From: an uncultured Oscillospiraceae bacterium | GTDB taxonomy: Bacteria > Bacillota > Clostridia > Oscillospirales > Oscillospiraceae | Direction of reading: 5' to 3' | Assembly: GCA_900762005.1 (NCBI GenBank) | Contig: CAAFEV010000174.1 | Location: 1-5,540 of the forward strand | DNA: 5,540 nt | Shown: positions 1 to 5,540 of the stretch, in pieces | Position numbering within the stretch: position 1 is the first letter of the stretch | Layout: each line of letters begins with the position of its first letter | Translations under genes and position numbers: made by a program | Notes under the pieces: model-generated | Databases searched by the model: none | The model's input: only the letters and a program-made list of their open reading frames with translations | What the model was told of the DNA's origin: nothing

Positions 1-7
1 AAGGAGG
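1..7 (+). promoter_or_regulatory. Shine-Dalgarno site of the VTC-domain gene
   Basis: A perfect AAGGAGG sits at the very start of the window, 8 nt before a GTG codon at 16. This spacing selects GTG-16. The in-frame ATG at 28 would leave about 20 nt of spacing, which is too far. The promoter and any upstream operon member lie outside the window. Confidence 0.85.
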
Positions 8-15
8 CGATTGGG

Positions 16-756
16 GTGCAGACGCAAATGATTTTTAAACGCTACGAGCTGAAATATCTGCTGACCGCAGAACAAAAGGGTTGGCTTTTTGAACAGCTTC
101 AGCCGTATGTGACACCCGACGAATACGGAAAAACGGTTATCCGCAATCTTTATTACGACACGGAGAATTTCCGCTTAATCCGACGCTCATTGGAACAGCC
201 GGCGTACAAGGAAAAACTGCGTATCCGCGCTTATCATCGTGCAACGGGTGAGGATTCGGTGTTTGTGGAGCTGAAAAAAAAGGCGGACGCAGTGGTCTAT
301 AAACGGCGGATGGTGCTCCCCGCGCAGCAGGCAACGGCATGGCTTGCGGGAAGAGAGCCACCGCCTGTTCAGACGCAGATTGCCGAGGAAATCCGCTATT
401 TCCGCGATTACTACGCAACACTGCGCCCGACGGTTTTTCTCAGCTATGCGCGAGAAGCGTTTTATCTCCGTGACGACGACAAGGTACGCATTACCTTTGA
501 CGAGAATATCCTCTCGCGCAGACGCGCACTGACGCTGGATTCCGAGCCGTGGGGAACGCCGCTGCTGCCGCAGGGACAGACACTGCTGGAGATTAAAACC
601 GCAGGGGCAATTCCGCTGTGGCTGACACATCTTCTGACGCAGGCACACATTTATAAAACCTCGTTTTCCAAATACGGCGTTGCCTATATGACCATGATTT
701 ATCCCTTTAGCCATACAAATAATCAACCGGAAGGACGGGATTACCAATATGCTTGA
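16..756 (+). CDS. VTC-domain (polyphosphate polymerase-like) cytoplasmic protein
   Basis: This 246-residue protein is a stand-alone VTC domain, the triphosphate-tunnel fold of yeast Vtc4, which polymerises ATP gamma-phosphates into polyphosphate. It has no signal peptide or membrane segment, so it should be cytoplasmic. The charged tunnel residues expected of the family are visible in order: a basic N-terminal strand (KRYELKY, 8-14), the YYDT motif (46-49), KLRIRAY (67-73), ELKKK (85-89), YKRR (95-98), an SYAREAFY strand (143-150), a D162/E163 acidic pair, LLEIK (190-194) and SFSKYGVAY (216-224). The tunnel therefore looks intact. The start is GTG at 16, chosen because of the AAGGAGG 8 nt upstream. 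Its stop overlaps the start of the DUF4956 gene, so the two are probably translationally coupled. Bacterial members are usually annotated as polyphosphate polymerase domain-containing proteins, often without biochemical proof. Polyphosphate synthesis is therefore inferred from fold and residues, and a triphosphatase or nucleotide-binding role is possible. Confidence 0.9.
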   Translation: MQTQMIFKRYELKYLLTAEQKGWLFEQLQPYVTPDEYGKTVIRNLYYDTENFRLIRRSLEQPAYKEKLRIRAYHRATGEDSVFVELKKKADAVVYKRRMVLPAQQATAWLAGREPPPVQTQIAEEIRYFRDYYATLRPTVFLSYAREAFYLRDDDKVRITFDENILSRRRALTLDSEPWGTPLLPQGQTLLEIKTAGAIPLWLTHLLTQAHIYKTSFSKYGVAYMTMIYPFSHTNNQPEGRDYQYA

Positions 757-1444
757 TACGATTTTCAAAGGACTGTTCGATTCGGATATGACCTCGGTAA
801 TATCCATCACGGATTTTCTCGTTTGCGTGGGCTGCGCTCTTGCAATCGGGTTTCTTCTCGCAGGCGCATATATGTTCCGCACGCGCTATACCAAGAGCTT
901 TGTGCTCACACTGGCACTGCTGCCGGCGGTGGTGTGCGTGGTAATTATGATGGTGAACGGTAATATCGGCACCGGTGTCGCCGTTGCAGGGGCATTCAGC
1001 CTGGTACGCTTTCGCTCTGCGCCGGGGACGGCGCGGGAAATCGGTGCCCTCTTTCTGGCAATGGGCGCGGGCTTAATTGCGGGCATGGGCTATCTGGGCT
1101 TCGCGGTTCTCTTTGCGCTGATTTTCGGAGCTGCCTTTATGATTTGCGCGTATCTTGACTTCGGCACAAGAAAGCAAGCCGCACGGTATAAAACCCTGCA
1201 CATCACTATCCCGGAGGACTTGGACTACACCGGCGTATTTGAAGAGATTTTTCCGGTGTATGCCACCTCATGGGAGCTGACACGGGTTAAGACAACCAAT
1301 ATGGGAAGCCTCTTTCGCCTGACCTATGACCTGACGCTGCGCAAGGACTGCGCGGAAAAGGAGCTGCTTGACAAGCTCCGCTGCCGCAACGGGAATCTGG
1401 AAATCTGTCTTTCCAAGCAGGAAACCGTTGCATCCGAATTGTAA
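749..1444 (+). CDS. DUF4956 multi-pass membrane protein
   Basis: The 231-residue protein has a hydrophobic N-terminal half and a soluble C-terminal half. Likely membrane segments are at about residues 18-42, 50-68, 73-86, 98-112 and 115-136. The third and fourth are joined by a strongly conserved-looking loop, GAFSLVRFRSAPG (81-93) followed by REIG (97-100), the hallmark of the DUF4956 family. The tail (about 147-222) is a mixed alpha/beta domain, probably cytoplasmic given the positive charges after the last helix (RKQAARYK). No biochemical function is established for the family, to my knowledge. The ATG at 749 overlaps the VTC stop by 8 nt (ATGCTTGA). It has only a weak Shine-Dalgarno match (AAGGA at 731-735, or GGACGGGA at 733-740), which fits translational coupling. 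Such proteins are known neighbours of VTC-domain genes. The inferred role is membrane partner, possibly channel or anchor, of the VTC protein. Confidence 0.88.
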   Translation: MLDTIFKGLFDSDMTSVISITDFLVCVGCALAIGFLLAGAYMFRTRYTKSFVLTLALLPAVVCVVIMMVNGNIGTGVAVAGAFSLVRFRSAPGTAREIGALFLAMGAGLIAGMGYLGFAVLFALIFGAAFMICAYLDFGTRKQAARYKTLHITIPEDLDYTGVFEEIFPVYATSWELTRVKTTNMGSLFRLTYDLTLRKDCAEKELLDKLRCRNGNLEICLSKQETVASEL

Positions 1445-1450
1445 AGGGGG
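1444..1450 (+). promoter_or_regulatory. Shine-Dalgarno site deciding the lipoprotein start
   Basis: AAGGGGG lies 9 nt before the ATG at 1460 and shares its first A with the DUF4956 stop codon. The in-frame TTG at 1451 directly abuts this site with no spacer, so it cannot be the initiator. The ATG at 1460 is therefore the start. Confidence 0.8.
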
Positions 1451-1459
1451 TTGATAGCA

Positions 1460-3046
1460 ATGAAACGCAACGCACTTACCTGTCTGCTGCTGACGCTTTG
1501 CCTGCTCTTTACCGCCTGCGGCACTGCGCAGACGGAGCAGACGGCGGCACCGCAAACAACGCTACTATCTGCGGAGAGCTTCTCCGACCGTGATTATGAG
1601 AGCGGTTATGACGACACGGAGAGTGCTTTTATTACGCTGAGCGGCGACACGGCAAGCTGCAGCTCGGACGCGGTGGAGGTCTCAGCCGGTACTGTGACCA
1701 TTTGTGACGAGGGAACCTATGTGCTCTCCGGGACGCTGAACGGTATGCTGATCGTTAATGCAGAAAAGGGCGATAAGCTGCAGCTCGTCCTGAACGGTGT
1801 CGATATAAAAAGCGAAAGCTCGGCGGCAATCTACATTTTGCAGGCGGATAAGGTGTTTATCACCCTGCCGGCCGACACGCAAAATACGCTCTCCAACGGC
1901 GGCGTTTTTACCGCCATTGATGACAACAACATTGATGCGGTGATTTTTTCCAAGGAGGATTTGACGCTGAACGGTACGGGCAGCCTGACGGTTGACGCCC
2001 CGGCGGGGCACGGCATTGTCTCCAAGGATGATTTGGTCATTACCGGCGGCTGCTATGACATTACCGCCGAAAAACACGGTATCGCCGGGAAGGACAGCGT
2101 AAGCATTGCGGCAGGGGAGTTTAAGATTACCTGCGGCAAGGATGGCATCCACGCGGAGAACAAGGACGACACCGCCCTCGGAACGATGCTGCTCACAGGC
2201 GGCAGCTTTACGATTGCGGCAGGAGATGACGGACTTCACGCTGCCAATTTGCTGGAAATTGACGGCGGCAGCATTCTGATTACCGAGAGCTATGAGGGCA
2301 TCGAGGGCTTGGCAATTTTAATCACGGGCGGAGAAATCTCGGTGGTTGCAAGCGACGATGGACTCAATGCCGCAGGCGGAAATGATGCAAGCGGCTTCGG
2401 CAACGGTGGAAGAGACTTCTTTGCAGACAGCGAATGCAGCATTACCATCAGCGGAGGGACAATTTTCGTCAATGCCTCCGGTGATGGCATTGACTCCAAC
2501 GGAACGCTTTGCGTCAGCGGCGGCAGTACCTATGTCTCTGGCCCGACGGACGGCGGCAACGGTGCGCTGGATTATAACACACAGGCGGAAATCTCGGGCG
2601 GTATTTTCATCGCGGCCGGCTCTTCACAGATGGCGATGAACTTCACAAGCGCGACACAGGGCGCGGCACTGGTCAACGTCGGCAAACAGAGCGCGGGCAG
2701 TGCGGTTACGCTGACGGGCGCAAACGGCGAGACGCTGCTGACCTTTTCGCCGGAAAAAGAGTATGAGAGCGTGTTACTCAGCTGCCCGGCATTGTTACAG
2801 GGCGAGAGCTACAGCCTTACCGCCGGCAGCCATACGTCGCAGCTTACGTTTGACGATCTGCTTGTCGGCAGCGGCGCAATGGGCGGTATGCCCGGCGGAC
2901 AAGGCGGACGGCCCGGCGGTGGTATGCCCGGCGGTCCGGGCGGAGAGACTCCCGCTATTCCGGACGGCACCGGTGGAGAAATGCCGACAATCCCCGACGG
3001 CAGCGACTCCGGCGGAGAGGGCGGACGACCCGGCGGCAGACCATAA
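1460..3046 (+). CDS. Secreted beta-helix lipoprotein, Cthe_2159-type carbohydrate-binding family
   Basis: The product is 528 residues from the ATG at 1460. The N-terminus MKRN is followed by a hydrophobic stretch and the lipobox-like LFTAC, with Cys20 as the predicted lipidated residue. An Asp/Ser-rich linker (about 35-75) leads into a right-handed beta-helix. From about residue 185 to 370 the same rung recurs: a strand pattern such as ITGGxxxI, then a turn containing (D/H/E)G(I/L). Turn glycines fall at 185, 207, 229, 258, 280, 301, 343 and 368, mostly 21-22 apart. Acidic turns such as GDDGLHA and SDDGLNA are plausible calcium sites. This matches the Cthe_2159 family (formerly DUF4353; carbohydrate-binding domain-containing proteins), whose Clostridium thermocellum member binds calcium and acidic or cellulosic polysaccharide. 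After a beta-rich cap comes a Gly/Pro-rich tail (from about 475). No catalytic residues of a polysaccharide lyase are evident. The gene starts 15 nt after the DUF4956 gene and ends the operon. The ligand is unknown. Confidence 0.87.
   Translation: MKRNALTCLLLTLCLLFTACGTAQTEQTAAPQTTLLSAESFSDRDYESGYDDTESAFITLSGDTASCSSDAVEVSAGTVTICDEGTYVLSGTLNGMLIVNAEKGDKLQLVLNGVDIKSESSAAIYILQADKVFITLPADTQNTLSNGGVFTAIDDNNIDAVIFSKEDLTLNGTGSLTVDAPAGHGIVSKDDLVITGGCYDITAEKHGIAGKDSVSIAAGEFKITCGKDGIHAENKDDTALGTMLLTGGSFTIAAGDDGLHAANLLEIDGGSILITESYEGIEGLAILITGGEISVVASDDGLNAAGGNDASGFGNGGRDFFADSECSITISGGTIFVNASGDGIDSNGTLCVSGGSTYVSGPTDGGNGALDYNTQAEISGGIFIAAGSSQMAMNFTSATQGAALVNVGKQSAGSAVTLTGANGETLLTFSPEKEYESVLLSCPALLQGESYSLTAGSHTSQLTFDDLLVGSGAMGGMPGGQGGRPGGGMPGGPGGETPAIPDGTGGEMPTIPDGSDSGGEGGRPGGRP
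2882..3043 (+). repeat. Gly/Pro-rich low-complexity tail coding repeat
   Basis: This GC-rich stretch encodes the last 54 residues of the beta-helix lipoprotein. The first part is built of GGMPGG/GGRPGG units. It is followed by a 10-residue unit repeated twice (GGETPAIPDG, then GGEMPTIPDG, residues 494-503 and 505-514) and a closing GGRPGGRP. At DNA level, GGTATGCCCGGCGG occurs at 2885-2898 and again at 2921-2934, a 36-nt period. The tail is probably disordered and surface-exposed. Similar Gly-rich tails are common in this protein family. The repeats make length variation by slippage plausible. Confidence 0.75.
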
Positions 3047-3055
3047 CCAACCAAA

Positions 3056-3095
3056 AAAAGCACGACGTACTGCAAAAACAGTGCGTCGTGCTTTT
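3056..3095. terminator. Bidirectional intrinsic terminator between convergent operons
   Basis: AAAAGCACGACGTACTG (3056-3072) pairs with CAGTGCGTCGTGCTTTT (3079-3095) around a 6-nt loop, CAAAAA. This gives a 17-bp stem with one G-U wobble. Read rightwards, the stem ends in four T. Read leftwards, the seven A at 3053-3059 become a run of seven U, so the signal is stronger for the minus-strand operon. It fills most of the 54-nt gap between the two stop codons and can serve both operons. Confidence 0.9.
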
Positions 3096-3100
3096 GTACG

Positions 3101-4744
3101 TTAATCGAAAATGATACGGGCACCGCCGAAGAATACGGACTGATAGTGACCGCTCCAGAGCGTGTCGATAACAACGCCGCGTGTCGGGTTGGAGGCGTGA
3201 ATGAATTTGCCTTCGCCTAAGTACAGTCCGACGTGGGTGATGCTTCGGAAGTTCGAGCGGTCAGCGTCCTTATAGCCGCAGAAGAAAACCAAATCACCCG
3301 GCTGGAGGTCGTCATAGCCGACGTTGAGCTTCGCGCCGTGGTATTGCTCCTGCGCACCGCGTGCAAAGGAATAACCGAAGTGCTTGTAAACATAGAGCAC
3401 AAAGCCGGAGCAGTCGAAGTTGTTCGGACCGTTTCCGCCGTAAACGTAGGGGTAGCCCTCAAAGCTCTTTGCAAAGGCAAGCAGCTCGTCCATGACGGTC
3501 GGCTCTTCCCATTCCTCCAAGCCATTCGGATGTGCGGCGGTCCATGCGGTGGTGAATTTGTAGCAGCGCAGGAATACGGCGATTGCCTCCTGTACGGCGG
3601 TATTGCTCTTCGGCGTGAGATTTTTGCCGTCGCCGGTGACTGCGCCGGTATAAATCAAAAGACGGGTCGGTGCCTGCGCCCACGAGGAGACCTTGCTGCC
3701 GTCGGTGTAGTTTGAGAGCGCGACGGCGCGGGTATCGGTACGCGGATAGCCGAGCAGCAACATAAAGTTTGCCATGATTTTGAAGAACTGTTCGCGTGTC
3801 AGTGTATCGTTCGGACCGAAGCGGCCGTCGCCGTAGCCGCCGACAATCTTCAACTCGTAGGCGACATTGACGTCGCGCTCGGAGCAGTCGGTAAAGTAGT
3901 TCGTTGTTCCGGCGGGAAGCTGCTTTCCGGTCGCCTTGGCGTAAGCCAGAACCGCAATGGAGCACATCTCGGCGCGGGTGATGCCGCGGCTCATGTTACA
4001 ATTATCAAGACGGTCGGGTATCATCCCCTTCGACTGCATCTCCTGCACCTCGCGAATTGCCCATGTGCTGATGGCGGTATAGCCCTGCGCCTGAATCTGA
4101 ATAACCTTTGTCTCCTCGTTCTGCGAGTTAATCCACTGCCCCATGTAAAGGTATGCGCGGAAGAACATTAAAATTGCCTCTTGGCGGGTGGTGGTGCTCT
4201 TCGGGTTGAGGTTGTTGCCCGCGCCCTGCACCACACCGATTGTTACCATGACCTTCGTCGGGTCCAAAGCGTAGGAGCTGATTTGGCCGACATCGGAAAA
4301 ACGGCCGAGGTCGTCCAGGTTCAGTCCTGAGGGGGTCCAGAGGGCAGTCCCCATCATGTTATAGACAATTTTGAAGAAGTCCTGCCGCTTCAGGAATTCG
4401 TTCGGCGCGAATTTTCCGTCGCCGATGCCCCCGACAATGCCCTGCTCTCCGGCGTAGTTAATCAGCGGGTCGTTGGTGTCGGTGAAAAATTTTGTGGAAT
4501 CGGGATAGGCGTTGTCGCCCATCAGGTTCTGATAGACGAGCACCGCCATTTTGCACATCTCGCCGCGGGTGATGTTTTTGGATAAATCGGCGTTTTGCAG
4601 CTCACCGGGCAGGAAGCCCAGCTCACTCATAGCACTGACCGCCTCCTGCGCCCACGCGCTCACGCCGCTATAGGCACAGACGGCAGGCACGCAGGCAAGC
4701 AGCAGGCTCAGGCAAAGCAAGAGGGATAAAAATCTCTTTTTCAT
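3101..4744 (-). CDS. SLH-repeat NlpC/P60 cell-wall endopeptidase
   Basis: This is a secreted 547-residue protein. It has a signal peptide (MKKR, a Leu-rich core, then AVCA, with probable cleavage near residue 24). It then carries two tandem three-SLH modules (about 28-200 and 224-397), a short Trp/Glu linker, and an NlpC/P60 domain (about 418-547). The peptidase nucleophile is Cys445 in NNFDCSGF. The catalytic His is His504 in ITHVGLYLG, and the third polar residue is His516 in FIHAS. YVYGGNGP and LQPGDLVFF are the other family signatures. All three catalytic positions are present, so the enzyme should be active. Such domains usually cleave the D-Glu-diamino acid bond in peptidoglycan stem peptides, and SLH modules bind secondary cell-wall polymer. 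The role is therefore probably wall remodelling while tethered to the surface. The start is supported by GGAGG at 4754-4758, 9 nt upstream, inside the end of exoA, which stops one nucleotide before this ATG. LLAC (15-18) resembles a lipobox, but lipidation seems less likely because a good type I cleavage site follows. Confidence 0.93.
   Translation of the reverse strand: MKKRFLSLLLCLSLLLACVPAVCAYSGVSAWAQEAVSAMSELGFLPGELQNADLSKNITRGEMCKMAVLVYQNLMGDNAYPDSTKFFTDTNDPLINYAGEQGIVGGIGDGKFAPNEFLKRQDFFKIVYNMMGTALWTPSGLNLDDLGRFSDVGQISSYALDPTKVMVTIGVVQGAGNNLNPKSTTTRQEAILMFFRAYLYMGQWINSQNEETKVIQIQAQGYTAISTWAIREVQEMQSKGMIPDRLDNCNMSRGITRAEMCSIAVLAYAKATGKQLPAGTTNYFTDCSERDVNVAYELKIVGGYGDGRFGPNDTLTREQFFKIMANFMLLLGYPRTDTRAVALSNYTDGSKVSSWAQAPTRLLIYTGAVTGDGKNLTPKSNTAVQEAIAVFLRCYKFTTAWTAAHPNGLEEWEEPTVMDELLAFAKSFEGYPYVYGGNGPNNFDCSGFVLYVYKHFGYSFARGAQEQYHGAKLNVGYDDLQPGDLVFFCGYKDADRSNFRSITHVGLYLGEGKFIHASNPTRGVVIDTLWSGHYQSVFFGGARIIFD
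3554..4663 (-). repeat. Duplicated array of six SLH-like units
   Basis: Within the endopeptidase gene, two blocks of three SLH-like units can be aligned. Unit 2 (IVGGIGDGKFAPNEFLKRQD, 103-122) resembles unit 5 (IVGGYGDGRFGPNDTLTREQ, 300-319). Unit 3 (LNPKSTTTRQEAI, 179-191) resembles unit 6 (LTPKSNTAVQEAI, 376-388). Units 1 and 4 carry ITRGEMC (58-64) and ITRAEMC (255-261). The period is about 197 residues. The similarity is clear at protein level but diverged in DNA, so the duplication is old. Unit 6 lacks the arginine of the usual TRxE motif (AVQE), so it may bind cell-wall polymer poorly. Confidence 0.8.
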
Positions 4745-4745
4745 A

Positions 4746-5510
4746 TTACTTGTCCTCCATCGTCAGCTCCAGACCGACGGGACAGTGGTCGGAGCCTTGT
4801 ATTTCGTTGTAAATCGGGGTGGCGATAACGGCGTTGCGCAGCCGGTCGGAGACTAAGAAATAGTCGATTCGCCAACCGGCGTTCTTTTCGCGGGCGTGGA
4901 AACGATAGCTCCACCATGTGTAGGCATTTGCAAGCTCGGGAAAGCGATAGCGGAAGGTGTCGGTGAAGCCGGCAGCCAGCAGCTCGTCAAATTTACCGCG
5001 TTCTTCATCGGAAAAGCCCGCGTTGCCGCGGTTTGACTTCGGATTCTTCAGGTCAATTTCATTGTGTGCGACATTCAGGTCGCCGCAGACAATGACGGGC
5101 TTTTTTGCGTCGAGCTGCTGTAAATAGGCGCGGAAAGCGTCCTCCCATTGCAGGCGGTGGCCAATGCGCTTCAGCCCGTCCTGCGCGTTGGGCGTGTAGC
5201 AGGTGAGTAAGTAAAAACCGGGATATTCCAGCGTAATCAGCCGACCCTCGTGGTCAAGCTCGTCCACGCCCACGCCGAAAACGACGCTCTGCGGCGTATG
5301 CCTGGTAAAAATCGCGGTACCGGAATAGCCCTTTTTCTCGGCGGAATTCCAGAACTGCTCGTAGCCGTCAAGCGGCAGCTTGACCTGCTCCTGCTGTGCC
5401 TTTGTCTCCTGCAGACAGAAAAAATCGGCATTCATTGCGGAAAAAGCCTCCAGAAAGCCCTTGTCCAAGCAGGCGCGGATGCCGTTGACGTTCCAAGAAA
5501 TCAGCTTCAT
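4746..5510 (-). CDS. exoA: Exodeoxyribonuclease III / AP endonuclease (ExoA, Xth family)
   Basis: The 254-residue protein is a complete exonuclease III-type enzyme of base-excision repair. It cuts the DNA backbone at abasic sites and removes 3' blocking groups, with 3'-5' exonuclease activity on duplex DNA. It is cytoplasmic and Mg-dependent. The length fits Bacillota ExoA (about 250). Active-site motifs are all present: WNVNGIRA with Asn7, LQETK with metal-binding Glu35, CYTPN with Tyr105, GDLNVAH with Asp144 and Asn146, WRIDYFLVS with Asp216, and SDHCP with Asp241 and the general-base His242. The start is the ATG at 5510, giving the family-typical MKLISWNVNG. It has AAAAGGAG 7 nt upstream, whereas the in-frame ATG at 5528 would include that ribosome-binding site in the coding sequence. 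It is the first gene visible in its operon, immediately followed by the SLH-NlpC/P60 gene. Nothing appears truncated or mutated. Confidence 0.96.
   Translation of the reverse strand: MKLISWNVNGIRACLDKGFLEAFSAMNADFFCLQETKAQQEQVKLPLDGYEQFWNSAEKKGYSGTAIFTRHTPQSVVFGVGVDELDHEGRLITLEYPGFYLLTCYTPNAQDGLKRIGHRLQWEDAFRAYLQQLDAKKPVIVCGDLNVAHNEIDLKNPKSNRGNAGFSDEERGKFDELLAAGFTDTFRYRFPELANAYTWWSYRFHAREKNAGWRIDYFLVSDRLRNAVIATPIYNEIQGSDHCPVGLELTMEDK
4754..4758 (-). promoter_or_regulatory. Shine-Dalgarno site for the SLH-NlpC/P60 gene, inside exoA
   Basis: GGAGG (minus strand) lies within the last codons of exoA (Met-Glu-Asp), 9 nt before the ATG at 4744. Only one nucleotide separates the exoA stop (TAA, 4748-4746) from that ATG. 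A terminating ribosome could therefore reinitiate directly, and the two genes must share a transcript unless a promoter lies inside exoA. Confidence 0.8.
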
Positions 5511-5517
5511 TGCATGG

Positions 5518-5525
5518 CTCCTTTT
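5518..5525 (-). promoter_or_regulatory. Shine-Dalgarno site deciding the exoA start
   Basis: AAAAGGAG on the minus strand lies 7 nt before the ATG at 5510. The upstream ATG at 5528 has no comparable site in the 12 nt visible before it. The shorter start also gives the conserved N-terminus of the family. Confidence 0.85.
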
Positions 5526-5540
5526 CATAGTACCTATATC

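Noticed and set aside
187..882. 231-codon minus-strand open frame across the VTC and DUF4956 genes
   Set aside because: It is antisense to two clear family members, has a composition rich in Arg, Gln and Ile without domain motifs, and no convincing ribosome-binding site. It is a shadow of GC-rich coding sequence.
1682..2239. 185-codon minus-strand open frame inside the beta-helix gene
   Set aside because: It lies wholly antisense to a repetitive protein whose regular rungs explain the absence of stops. No recognisable motif.
2809..3174. Minus-strand open frame spanning the terminator, encoding Pro/Gly-rich peptide
   Set aside because: The Pro-rich sequence is the reverse reading of the Gly/Pro tail, and the frame crosses the terminator hairpin. 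Not a plausible gene.
3233..3715. 160-codon plus-strand open frame opposite the NlpC/P60 domain
   Set aside because: It is antisense to a catalytic domain with all key residues, with no good ribosome-binding site and no known motif.
3459..3965. 168-codon minus-strand open frame in another frame of the SLH gene
   Set aside because: It is extremely rich in Arg and overlaps the true frame. It is an out-of-frame artefact.
4691..4700. LLAC at residues 15-18 of the SLH protein as a lipobox
   Set aside because: It is a partial match, but a typical type I signal peptidase site (AVCA) follows directly and SLH repeats already provide surface anchoring. Left as a minor possibility.
5526..5540. TACTAT near 5528, resembling a -10 box for exoA
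   Set aside because: It would lie right at the ribosome-binding site, and any -35 element would be beyond the window end, so it cannot be judged.

Overview
The window holds five complete, densely packed genes in two convergent groups and looks like chromosome of a Gram-positive anaerobe. Strong purine-rich Shine-Dalgarno sites, a lipoprotein signal, S-layer homology (SLH) repeats and an NlpC/P60 wall hydrolase all point to Bacillota. The moderately high GC content and the gene families would suit a gut Clostridia lineage such as Oscillospirales, but the taxonomic rank is inference. There are no RNA genes, CRISPR arrays, insertion sequences or attachment sites.

Plus strand, 16-3046: a three-gene operon. 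It runs from a cytoplasmic VTC-fold (polyphosphate polymerase-like) protein, through a DUF4956 multi-pass membrane protein that overlaps it by 8 nt, to a secreted lipoprotein 15 nt further on. The lipoprotein has a right-handed beta-helix of the Cthe_2159 (carbohydrate-binding) family and a Gly/Pro-rich tail. One gene product falls in each compartment (cytoplasm, membrane, surface). This suggests a module that makes or senses an anionic polymer and acts at the envelope, but its biochemical output is not established and it is the most interesting part of the window.

Centre, 3047-3100: a 54-nt convergent intergenic gap, nearly all occupied by one 17-bp hairpin that can terminate transcription from both sides.

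Minus strand, 5510-3101: a two-gene operon. exoA (exodeoxyribonuclease III/AP endonuclease) comes first. One nucleotide after its stop codon lies a secreted protein with two tandem copies of a three-SLH module and a C-terminal NlpC/P60 cysteine peptidase, probably an S-layer/wall-anchored peptidoglycan endopeptidase. Ribosome-binding sites support shorter starts than the longest open frames for both exoA (5510, not 5528) and the beta-helix lipoprotein (1460, not 1451). Promoters for both operons appear to lie outside the window.
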